Assembly: GCA_964057225.1 (NCBI GenBank)
Contig: OZ059898.1
Location: forward strand, 18,701,267 to 18,765,266
Length of the DNA stretch: 64,000 nucleotides
Direction: 5' to 3'
DNA from: Auanema rhodensis
Lineage: Eukaryota; Nematoda; Chromadorea; Rhabditida; Rhabditidae
The position numbers and the translations under genes were made by a program. The notes under the pieces are model-generated. The model was not told the origin of the DNA. It did not search any database and saw nothing but the letters and a program-made list of their open reading frames with translations. Numbering within the stretch: position 1 is the first letter of the stretch; every line of letters starts with the position of its first letter. Of this stretch, positions 1 through 11,600 are shown in pieces.

Positions 1-176
1 TTCACGTGAAAGATAAAGAGATGCGGTTTTCAAAATTAGATTCCCCATGTCCATATTAGTCTAAAAACAAATTTTTATTGATATTGGTGCATGGCAACCA
101 TGATTTTAAAATTTACGTGTACTTTAATTTATGCTAATTAAGTGTACACATGATGTGCACTTGGTATGTAACTCGC
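1..176. repeat. Representative satellite monomer with internal landmarks
   Basis: This is the first complete monomer in the numbering used here. Consensus landmarks are: positions 1-10, the perfect palindrome TTCACGTGAA; 23-28, GCGGTT; 41-46, the most variable block (TTCCCC, TTCCGC, TTCCTC, TTTCGC or TTTAGC); 63-76, an A5 tract running into AAATTTTT; 90-102, the dyad CATGGT-A-ACCATG, containing GGTAACC; 115-120, ACGTGA; 142-149, the palindrome GTGTACAC; 147-152, CACGTG or CACATG; 155-160, the palindrome GTGCAC; 171-176, ACTCGC. This copy carries the GCAACC form of the 90-102 dyad together with GATTTTAAA and GTGTAC, a linked haplotype that recurs in other monomers. The start point is a convention, since a tandem repeat has no intrinsic start. 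Confidence 0.9.
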
Positions 177-880
177 TTCACGTGAAAGATAAAGTGATGC
201 GGTTTTCAAAATTAGATTCCGCATGTCCATATTAGTCTAAAAACAAATTTTTATTGATATTGGTGCATGGCAACCATGACTTTAAAATTTACGTGTACTT
301 TAATTTATGCTAATTAAGTGTACACATGATGTGCACTTGGTATGTAACTCGCTTCACGTCAAAGATAAAGAGATGCGGTTTTCAAAATTAGATTCCTCAT
401 GTCCATATTAGTCTAAAAACAAATTTTTATTGATATTGGTTCATGGTAACCATGACTTTGAAATTTACGTGAACTTTAATTTATGCTAATTAAGTGTACA
501 CATGATGTGCACTTGGTATGTAACTCGCTTCACGTCAAAGATAAAGAGATGCGGTTTTCAAAATTAGATTCCCCATGTCCATATTAGTGTAAAAACAAAT
601 TTTTATTGATATTGGTGCATGGTAACCATGACTTTGAAATTTACGTGAACTTTAATTTATGCTAATTAAGTGTACACGTGATGTGCACTTGGTATGTAAC
701 TCGCTTCACGTGAAAGATAAAGGGATGTGGTTTTCAAAATTAGATTCCCCATGTCCATATTAGTCTAAAAACAAATTATTATTGATATTGGTGCATGGTA
801 ACCATGACTTTGAAATTTACGTGAACTTTAATTTATGCTAATTAAGTGTACACGTGATGTGCACTTGGTATGTAACTCGC
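1..880. repeat. Left-edge satellite monomers 1-5
   Basis: Five monomers precede the first clear HOR. Monomer 1 is of the GATTTTAAA type and monomer 2 of the AAAGTG/CCGCAT type. Monomers 3 and 4 start TTCACGTC, and monomer 3 has GGTTCATGG. Monomer 5 has AAAGGG with ATTATTATTG and a private GATGTGG at 728. All these types recur further right, so this is the tail of an array that continues beyond the window. Nothing other than satellite is present. Confidence 0.85.
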
Positions 881-3344
881 TTCACGTGAAAGATAAAGAG
901 ATGCGGTTTTCAAAATTAGATTCCCCATGTCCATATTAGTCTAAAAACAAATTTTTATTGATATTGGTGCATGGTAACCACGATTTTGAAATTTACGTGA
1001 ACTTTAATTTATGCTAATTAAATGTACACGTGATGTGCACTTGGTATGTAACTCGCTTCACGTGAAAGATAAAGAGATGCGGTTTTCAAAATTAGATTCC
1101 CCATGTCCATATTAGTCTAAAAACAAATTTTTATTGATATTGGTTCATGGTAACCATGACTTTGAAATTTACGTGAACTTTAATTTATGCTAATTAAGTG
1201 TACACATGATGTGCACTTGGTATGTAACTCGCTTCACGTCAAAGATAAAGAGATGCGGTTTTCAAAATTAGATTCCCCATGTCCATATTAGTCTAAAAAC
1301 AAATTTTTATTGATATTGGTGCATGGTAACCATGACTTTGAAATTTACGTGAACTTTAATTTATGCTAATTAAGTGTACACGTGATGTGCACTTGGTATG
1401 TAACTCGCTTCATGTGAAAGATAAAGAGATGCGGTTTTCAAAATTAGATTCCGCATGTCCATATTAGTCTAAAAACAAATTTTTATTGATATTGGTGCAT
1501 GGTAACCATGACTTTGAAATTTACGTGAACTTTAATTTATGCTAATTAAGTGTACACGTGATGTGCACTTGGTATGTAACTTGCTTCACGTGAAAGATAA
1601 AGAGATGCGGTTTTCAAAATTAGATTCCCCATGTCCATATTAGTCTAAAAACAAATTTTTATTGATATTGGTGCATGGCAACCATGACTTTAAAATTTAC
1701 GTGTACTTTAATTTATGCTAATTAAGTGTACACATGATGTGCACTTGGTATGTTACTCGCTTCACGTGAAAGATAAAGTGATGCGGTTTTCAAAATTAGA
1801 TTCCGCATGTCCATATTAGTGTAAAAACAAATTTTTATTGATATTGGTGCATGGCAACCATGACTTTAAAATTTACGTGTACTTTAATTTATGCTAATTA
1901 AGTGTACACATGATGTGCACTTGGTATGTAACTCGCTTCACGTGAAAGATAAAGAGATGCGGTTTTCAAAATTAGATTCCCCATGTCCATATTAGTCTAA
2001 AAACAAATTTTTATTGATATTGGTGCATGGCAACCATGATTTTAAAATTTACGTGTACTTTAATTTATGCTAATTAAGTGTACACATGATGTGCACTTGG
2101 TATGTAACTCGCTTCACGTAAAAGATAAAGAGATGCGGTTTTCAAAATTAGATTCCCCATATCCATATTAGTCTAAAAACAAATTTTTATTGATATTGGT
2201 GCATGGTAACCACGATTTTGAAATTTACGTGAACTTTAATTTATGCTAATTAAATGTACACGTGATGTGCACTTGGTATGTAACTCGCTTCACGTGAAAG
2301 ATAAAGAGATGCGGTTTTCAAAATTAGATTCCCCATGTCCATATTAGTCTAAAAACAAATTTTTATTGATATTGGTTCATGGTAACCATGACTTTGAAAT
2401 TTACGTGAACTTTAATTTATGCTAATTAAGTGTACACATGATGTGCACTTGGTATGTAACTCGCTTCACGTCAAAGATAAAGAGATGCGGTTTTCAAAAT
2501 TAGATTCCCCATGTCCATATTAGTCTAAAAACAAATTTTTATTGATATTGGTGCATGGTAACCATGACTTTGAAATTTACGTGAACTTTAATTTATGCTA
2601 ATTAAGTGTACACGTGATGTGCACTTGGTATGTAACTCGCTTCATGTGAAAGATAAAGAGATGCGGTTTTCAAAATTAGATTCCGCATGTCCATATTAGT
2701 CTAAAAACAAATTTTTATTGATATTGGTGCATGGTAACCATGACTTTGAAATTTACGTGAACTTTAATTTATGCTAATTAAGTGTACACGTGATGTGCAC
2801 TTGGTATGTAACTTGCTTCACGTGAAAGATAAAGAGATTCGGTTTTCAAAATTAGATTCCCCATGTCCATATTAGTCTAAAAACAAATTTTTATTGATAT
2901 TGGTGCATGGCAACCATGACTTTAAAATTTACGTGTACTTTAATTTATGCTAATTAAGTGTACACATGATGTGCACTTGGTATGTAACTCGCTTCACGTG
3001 AAAGATAAAGTGATGCGGTTTTCAAAATTAGATTCCGCATGTCCATATTAGTCTAAAAACAAATTTTTATTGATATTGGTGCATGGCAACCATGACTTTA
3101 AAATTTACGTGTACTTTAATTTATGCTAATTAAGTGTACACATGATGTGCACCTGGTATGTAACTCGCTTCACGTGAAAGATAAAGAGATGCGGTTTTCA
3201 AAATTAGATTCCCCATGTCCATATTAGTCTAAAAACAAATTTTTATTGATATTGGTGCATGGCAACCATGATTTTAAAATTTACGTGTACTTTAATTTAT
3301 GCTAATTAAGTGTACACATGATGTGCACTTGGTATGTAACTCGC
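881..3344. repeat. 7-monomer higher-order repeat, two copies (1232 bp each)
   Basis: Copies are 881-2112 and 2113-3344, offset 7 x 176 bp. The order of monomer types is the same in both. First comes a CCACGATTTTG monomer that also has TTAAATGTAC, then a GGTTCATGG monomer, then a TTCACGTC monomer. Next are a TTCATGTG/CCGCAT monomer ending ACTTGC, a GCAACC/GTGTAC monomer, an AAAGTG/CCGCAT monomer, and a GATTTTAAA monomer. A few private differences separate the copies, for example CATATCC and TTCACGTA in the second. A looser version of the same order continues to about 5.1 kb with monomers added and lost. Confidence 0.85.
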
Positions 3345-6300
3345 TTCACGTGAAAGATAAAGTGATGCGGTTTTCAAAATTAGATTCCGCATGTCCATAT
3401 TAGTCTAAAAACAAATTTTTATTGATATTGGTGCATGGCAACCATGACTTTAAAATTTACGTGAACTTTAATTTATGCTTATTAAGTGTACACGTGATGT
3501 GCACTTGGTATGTAACTCGCTTCACGTGAAAGATAAAGGGATGCGGTTTCCAAAATTAGATTCCCCATGTCCATATTAGTCTAAAAACAAATTATTATTG
3601 ATATTGGTGCATGGTAACCATGACTTTGAAATTTACATGAACTTTAATTTATGCTAATTAAGTGTACACATGATGTGCACTTGGTATGTAACTCGCTTCA
3701 CGTCAAAGATAAAGAGATGCGGTTTTCAAAATTAGATTCCCCATGTCCATATTAGTCTAAAAACAAATTTTTATTGATATTGGTTCATGGTAACCATGAC
3801 TTTGAAATTTACGTGAACTTTAATTTATGCTAATTAAGTGTACACATGATGTGCACTTGGTATGTAACTCGCTTCACGTCAAAGATAAAGAGATGCGGTT
3901 TTCAAAATTAGATTCCCCATGTCCATATTAGTCTAAAAACAAATTTTTATTGATATTGGTGCATGGTAACCATGACTTTGAAATTTACGTGAACTTTAAT
4001 TTATGCTAATTAAGTGTACACGTGATGTGCACTTGGTATGTAACTCGCTTCATGTGAAAGATAAAGAGATGCGGTTTTCAAAATTAGATTCCGCATGTCC
4101 ATATTAGTCTAAAAACAAATTTTTATTGATATTGGTGCATGGTAACCATGACTTTGAAATTTACGTGAACTTTAATTTATGCTAATTAAGTGTACACGTG
4201 ATGTGCACTTGGTATGTAACTTGCTTCACGTGAAAGATAAAGAGATGCGGTTTTCAAAATTAGATTCCCCATGTCCATAGTAGTCTAAAAACAAATTTTT
4301 ATTGATATTGGTGCATGGCAACCATGACTTTAAAATTTACGTGTACTTTAATTTATGCTAATTAAGTGTACACATGATGTGCACTTGGTATGTAACTCGC
4401 TTCACGTGAAAGATAAAGTGATGCGGTTTTCAAAATTAGATTCCGCATGTCCATCTTAGTCTAAAAACAAATTTTTATTGATATTGGTGCATGGCAACCA
4501 TGACTTTAAAATTTACGTGTACTTTAATTTATGCTAATTAAGTGTACACATGATGTGCACTTGGTATGTAACTCGCTTCACGTGAAAGATAAAGTGATGC
4601 GGTTTTCAAAATTAGATTCCGCATGTCCATCTTAGTCTAAAAACAAATTTTTATTGATATTGGTGCATGGCAACCATGACTTTAAAATTTACGTGTACTT
4701 TAATTTATGCTAATTAAGTGTACACATGATGTGCACTTGGTATGTAACTCGCTTCACGTGAAAGATAAAGAGATGCGGTTTTCAAAATTAGATTCCCCAT
4801 GTCCATATTAGTCTAAAAACAAATTTTTATTGATATTGGTGCATGGCAACCATGATTTTAAAATTTACGTGTACTTTAATTTATGCTAATTAAGTGTACA
4901 CATGATGTGCACTTGGTATGTAACTCGCTTCACGTGAAAGATAAAGTGATGCGGTTTTCAAAATTAGATTCCGCATGTCCATATTAGTCTAAAAACAAAT
5001 TTTTATTGATATTGGTGCATGGCAACCATGACTTTAAAATTTACGTGTACTTTAATTTATGCTAATTAAGTGTACACTTGATGTGCACTTGGTATGTAAC
5101 TCGCTTCACGTCAAAGATAAAGAGATGCGGTTTTCAAAATTAGATTCCCCATGTCCATATTAGTCTAAAAACAAATTTTTATTAATATTGGTGCATGGTA
5201 ACCATGACTTTGAAATTTACGTGAACTTTAATTTATGCTAATTAAGTGTACACATGATGTGCACTTGGTATGTAACTCGCTTCACGTCAAAGATAAAGAG
5301 ATGCGGTTTTCAAAATTAGATTCCCCATGTCCATATTAGTCTAAAAACAAATTTTTATTAATATTGGTGCATGGTAACCATGACTTTGAAATTTACGTGA
5401 ACTTTAATTTATGCTTATTAAGTGTACACGTGATGTGCACTTGGTATGTAACTCGCTTCACGTGAAAGATAAAGGGATGCGGTTTTCAAAATTAGATTCC
5501 CCATGTCCATATTAGTCTAAAAACAAATTATTATTGATATTGGTGCATGGTAACCATGACTTTGAAATTTACGTGAACTTTAATTTATGCTAATTAAGTG
5601 TACACGTGATGTGCACTTGGTATGTAACTCGCTTCACGTGAAAGATAAAGAGATGCGGTTTTCAAAATTAGATTCCCCATGTCCATATTAGTCTAAAAAC
5701 AAATTTTTATTGATATTGGTGCATGGTAACCATGACTTTGAAATTTACGTGAACTTTAATTTATGCTAATTAAGTGTACACATGATGTGCACTTGGTATG
5801 TAACTCGCTTCACGTCAAAGATAAAGAGATGCGGTTTTCAAAATTAGATTCCCCATGTCCATATTAGTCTAAAAACAAATTTTTATTGATATTGGTGCAT
5901 GGTAACCATGACTTTGAAATTTACGTGAACTTTAATTTATGCTAATTAAGTGTACACGTGATGTGCACTTGGTATGTAACTCGCTTCATGTGAAAGATAA
6001 AGAGATGCGGTTTTCAAAATTAGATTCCGCATGTCCATATTAGTCTAAAAACAAATTTTTATTGATATTGGTGCATGGTAACCATGACTTTGAAATTTAC
6101 GTGAACTTTAATTTATGCTAATTAAGTGTACACGTGATGTGCACTTGGTATGTAACTTGCTTCACGTGAAAGATAAAGAGATGCGGTTTTCAAAATTAGA
6201 TTCCCCATGTCCATATTAGTCTAAAAACAAATTTTTATTGATATTGGTGCATGGCAACCATGACTTTAAAATTTACGTGTACTTTAATTTATGCTAATTA

Positions 6301-8624
6301 AGTGTACACATGATGTGCACTTGGTATGTAACTCGCTTCACGTGAAAGATAAAGTGATGCGGTTTTCAAAATTAGATTCCGCATGTCCATATTAGTCTAA
6401 AAACAAATTTTTATTGATATTGGTGCATGGCAACCATGACTTTAAAATTTACGTGTACTTTAATTTATGCTAATTAAGTGTACACATGATGTGCACTTGG
6501 TATGTAACTCGCTTCACGTGAAAGATAAAGAGATGCGGTTTTCAAAATTAGATTCCCCATGTCCATATTAGTCTAAAAACAAATTTTTATTGATATTGGT
6601 GCATGGCAACCATGATTTTAAAATTTACGTGTACTTTAATTTATGCTAATTAAGTGTACACATGATGTGCACTTGGTATGTAACTCGCTTCACGTGAAAG
6701 ATAAAGTGATGCGGTTTTCAAAATTAGATTCCGCATGTCCATATTAGTCTAAAAACAAATTTTTATTGATATTGGTGCATGGCAACCATGACTTTGAAAT
6801 TTACGTGTACTTTAATTTATGCTAATTAAGTGTACACATGATGTGCACTTGGTATGTAACTCGCTTCACGTGAAAGATAAAGAGATGCGGTTTTCAAAAT
6901 TAGATTCCCCATGTCCATATTAGTCTAAAAACAAATTTTTATTGATATTGGTGCATGGCAACCATGATTTTAAAATTTACGTGTACTTTAATTTATGCTA
7001 ATTAAGTGTACACATGATGTGCACTTGGTATGTAACTCGCTTCACGTCAAAGATAAAGAGATGCGGTTTTCAAAATTAGATTCCCCATGTCCATATTAGT
7101 CTAAAAACAAATTTTTATTAATATTGGTGCATGGTAACCATGACTTTGAAATTTACGTGAACTTTAATTTATGCTTATTAAGTGTACACGTGATGTGCAC
7201 TTGGTATGTAACTCGCTTCACGTGAAAGATAAAGGGATGCGGTTTTCAAAATTAGATTCCCCATGTCCATATTAGTCTAAAAACAAATTATTATTGATAT
7301 TGGTGCATGGCAACCATGACTTTAAAATCTACGTGTACTTTAATTTATGCTAATTAAGTGTACACATGATGTGCACTTGGTATGTAACTCGCTTCACGTG
7401 AAAGATAAAGGGATGCGGTTTTCAAAATTAGATTCCCTATGTCCATATTAGTCTAAAAACAAATTATTATTGATATTGGTGCATGGTAACCATGACTTTA
7501 AAATTAACGTGAACTTTAATTTATGCTAATTAAGTGTACACATGATGTGCACTTGGTATGTAACTCGCTTCACGTCAAAGATAAACAGATGCGGTTTTCA
7601 AAATTAGATTCCCCATGTCCATATTAGTCTAAAAACAAATTTTTATTGATATTGGTGCATGGTAACCATGACTTTGAAGTTTACGTGAACTTTAATTTAT
7701 GCTAATTAAGTGTACACATGATGTGCACTTGGTATGTAACTCGCTTCACGTCAAAGATAAAGAGATGCGGTTTTCAAAATTAGATTTCGCATGTCCATAT
7801 TAGTCTAAAAACAAATTTTTATTGATATTGGTGCATGGTAACCATGACTTTGAAATTTACGTGAACTTTAATTTATGCTAATTAAGTGTACACGTGATGT
7901 GCACTTGGTATATAACTCGCTTCACGTGAAAGATGAAGAGATGCGGTTTTCAAAATTAGGTTCCCCATGTCCATATTAGTCTAAAAACAAATTTTTATTG
8001 ATATTGGTGCATGGTAACCATGACTTTGAAATTTACGTGAACTTTAATTTATGCTAATTAAGTGTACACGTAATGTGCACTTGGTATGTAACTCGCTTCA
8101 CAAGAAAGATAAAGAGATGCGGTTTTCAAAATTAGATTCCCCATGTCCATATTAGTCTAAAAACAAATTTTTATTGATATTGGTGCATGGTAACCATGAC
8201 TTTGAAATTTACGTGAACTTTAATTTATGCTAATTAAGTGTACACATGATGTGCACTTGGTATGTAACTCGCTTCACGTGAAAGATAAAGGGATGCGGTT
8301 TTCAAAATTAGATTCCCTATGTCCATATTAGTCTAAAAACAAATTATTATTGATATTGGTGCATGGTAACCATGACTTTAAAATTAACGTGAACTTTAAT
8401 TTATGCTAATTAAGTGTACACATGATGTGCACTTGGTATGTAACTCGCTTCACGTCAAAGATAAACAGATGCGGTTTTCAAAATTAGATTCCCCATGTCC
8501 ATATTAGTCTAAAAACAAATTTTTATTGATATTGGTGCATGGCAACCATGATTTTAAAATTTACGTGTACTTTAATTTATGCTAATTAAGTGTACACATG
8601 ATGTGCACTTGGTATGTAACTCGC
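2113..8624. repeat. Large duplicated satellite block, copy 1 (37 monomers)
   Basis: This 37-monomer (6512-bp) block corresponds to the next block at 8625-15136. Rare variants shared at a 6512-bp offset show it: CATATCC (2159 and 8671), GCACCTGG (3149 and 9661), GGTTTCC (3541 and 10053 as line anchors) and the ACATGAAC form at 3637. The offset then changes. It is 36 monomers near 4.8 kb, because two adjacent CATCTTAG monomers (4393 and 4569) match only one in copy 2. It is 38 monomers from 5105 onward, because copy 2 has two extra monomers. The last monomer (8449-8624) is a chimera that marks the junction. Confidence 0.85.
8449..8624. repeat. Chimeric monomer at a duplication junction
   Basis: The left part has TTCACGTC and AAACAG, as in the fifth monomer type of the 9-mer order (for example 15137). 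The right part has GCAACC, GATTTTAAA and GTGTAC, as in monomer 1937. The next monomer (8625) matches 2113. The switch lies between about positions 23 and 94 of the monomer. This is the expected product of unequal exchange between two monomers in register, and it marks the join of the two large blocks. Confidence 0.8.
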
Positions 8625-11600
8625 TTCACGTGAAAGATAAAGAGATGCGGTTTTCAAAATTAGATTCCCCATATCCATATTAGTCTAAAAACAAATTTTT
8701 ATTGATATTGGTGCATGGTAACCACGATTTTGAAATTTACGTGAACTTTAATTTATGCTAATTAAATGTACACGTGATGTGCACTTGGTATGTAACTCGC
8801 TTCACGTGAAAGATAAAGAGATGCGGTTTTCAAAATTAGATTCCCCATGTCCATATTAGTCTAAAAACAAATTTTTATTGATATTGGTTCATGGTAACCA
8901 TGACTTTGAAATTTACGTGAACTTTAATTTATGCTAATTAAGTGTACACATGATGTGCACTTGGTATGTAACTCGCTTCACGTCAAAGATAAAGAGATGC
9001 GGTTTTCAAAATTAGATTCCCCATGTCCATGTTAGTCTAAAAACAAATTTTTATTGATATTGGTGCATGGTAACCATGACTTTGAAATTTACGTGAACTT
9101 TAATTTATGCTAATTAAGTGTACACGTGATGTGCACTTGGTATGTAACTCGCTTCATGTGAAAGATAAAGAGATGCGGTTTTCAAAATTAGATTCCGCAT
9201 GTCCATATTAGTCTAAAAACAAATTTTTATTGATATTGGTGCATGGTAACCATGACTTTGAAATTTACGTGAACTTTAATTTATGCTAATTAAGTGTACA
9301 CGTGATGTGCACTTGGTATGTAACTTGCTTCACGTGAAAGATAAAGAGATGCGGTTTTCAAAATTAGATTCCCCATGTCCATATTAGTCTAAAAACAAAT
9401 TTTTATTGATATTGGTGCATGGCAACCATGACTTTAAAATTTACGTGTACTTTAATTTATGCTAATTAAGTGTACACATGATGTGCACTTGGTATGTAAC
9501 TCGCTTCACGTGAAAGATAAAGTGATGCGGTTTTCAAAATTAGATTCCGCATGTCCATATTAGTCTAAAAACAAATTTTTATTGATATTGGTGCATGGCA
9601 ACCATGACTTTAAAATTTACGTGTACTTTAATTTATGCTAATTAAGTGTACACATGATGTGCACCTGGTATGTAACTCGCTTCACGTGAAAGATAAAGTG
9701 ATGCGGTTTTCAAAATTAGATTCCGCATGTCCATATTAGTCTAAAAACAAATTTTTATTGATATTGGTGCATGGCAACCATGATTTTAAAATTTACGTGT
9801 ACTTTAATTTATGCTAATTAAGTGTACACATGATGTGCACTTGGTATGTAACTCGCTTCACGTGAAAGATAAAGTGATGCGGTTTTCAAAATTAGATTCC
9901 GCATGTCCATATTAGTCTAAAAACAAATTTTTATTGATATTGGTGCATGGCAACCATGACTTTAAAATTTACGTGAACTTTAATTTATGCTTATTAAGTG
10001 TACACGTGATGTGCACTTGGTATGTAACTCGCTTCACGTGAAAGATAAAGGGATGCGGTTTCCAAAATTAGATTCCCCATGTCCATATTAGTCTAAAAAC
10101 AAATTATTATTGATATTGGTGCATGGTAACCATGACTTTGAAATTTACATGAACTTTAATTTATGCTAATTAAGTGTACACATGATGTGCACTTGGTATG
10201 TAACTCGCTTCACGTCAAAGATAAAGAGATGCGGTTTTCAAAATTAGATTCCCCATGTCCATATTAGTCTAAAAACAAATTTTTATTGATATTGGTTCAT
10301 GGTAACCATGACTTTGAAATTTACGTGAACTTTAATTTATGCTAATTAAGTGTACACATGATGTGCACTTGGTATGTAACTCGCTTCACGTCAAAGATAA
10401 AGAGATGCGGTTTTCAAAATTAGATTCCCCATGTCCATATTAGTCTAAAAACAAATTTTTATTGATATTGGTGCATGGTAACCATGACTTTGAAATTTAC
10501 GTGAACTTTAATTTATGCTAATTAAGTGTACACGTGATGTGCACTTGGTATGTAACTCGCTTCATGTGAAAGATAAAGAGATGCGGTTTTCAAAATTAGA
10601 TTCCGCATGTCCATATTAGTCTAAAAACAAATTTTTATTGATATTGGTGCATGGTAACCATGACTTTGAAATTTACGTGAACTTTAATTTATGCTAATTA
10701 AGTGTACACGTGATGTGCACTTGGTATGTAACTTGCTTCACGTGAAAGATAAAGAGATGCGGTTTTCAAAATTAGATTCCCCATGTCCATATTAGTCTAA
10801 AAATAAATTTTTATTGATATTGGTGCATGGCAACCATGACTTTAAAATTTACGTGTACTTTAATTTATGCTAATTAAGTGTACACATGATGTGCACTTGG
10901 TATGTAACTCGCTTCACGTGAAAGATAAAGTGATGCGGTTTTCAAAATTAGATTCCGCATGTCCATCTTAGTCTAAAAACAAATTTTTATTGATATTGGT
11001 GCATGGCAACCATGACTTTAAAATTTACGTGTACTTTAATTTATGCTAATTAAGTGTACACATGATGTGCACTTGGTATGTAACTCGCTTCACGTGAAAG
11101 ATAAAGAGATGCGGTTTTCAAAATTAGATTCCCCATGTCCATATTAGTCTAAAAACAAATTTTTATTGATATTGGTGCATGGCAACCATGATTTTAAAAT
11201 TTACGTGTACTTTAATTTATGCTAATTAAGTGTACACATGATGTGCACTTGGTATGTAACTCGCTTCACGTGAAAGATAAAGTGATGCGGTTTTCAAAAT
11301 TAGATTCCGCATGTCCATATTAGTCTAAAAACAAATTTTTATTGATATTGGTGCATGGCAACCATGACTTTAAAATTTACGTGTACTTTAATTTATGCTA
11401 ATTAAGTGTACACATGATGTGCACTTGGTATGTAACTCGCTTCACGTCAAAGATAAAGAGATGCGGTTTTCAAAATTAGATTCCCCATGTCCATATTAGT
11501 CTAAAAACAAATTTTTATCAATATTGGTGCATGGTAACCATGACTTTGAAATTTACGTGAACTTTAATTTATGCTTATTAAGTGTACACGTGATGTGCAC

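Noticed and set aside
1-10. Palindromes (TTCACGTGAA, CATGGTAACCATG, GTGTACAC) as terminators or operators
   Set aside because: They are short, repeated in every monomer, have no downstream T-run arrangement of a bacterial terminator, and there are no genes to regulate.
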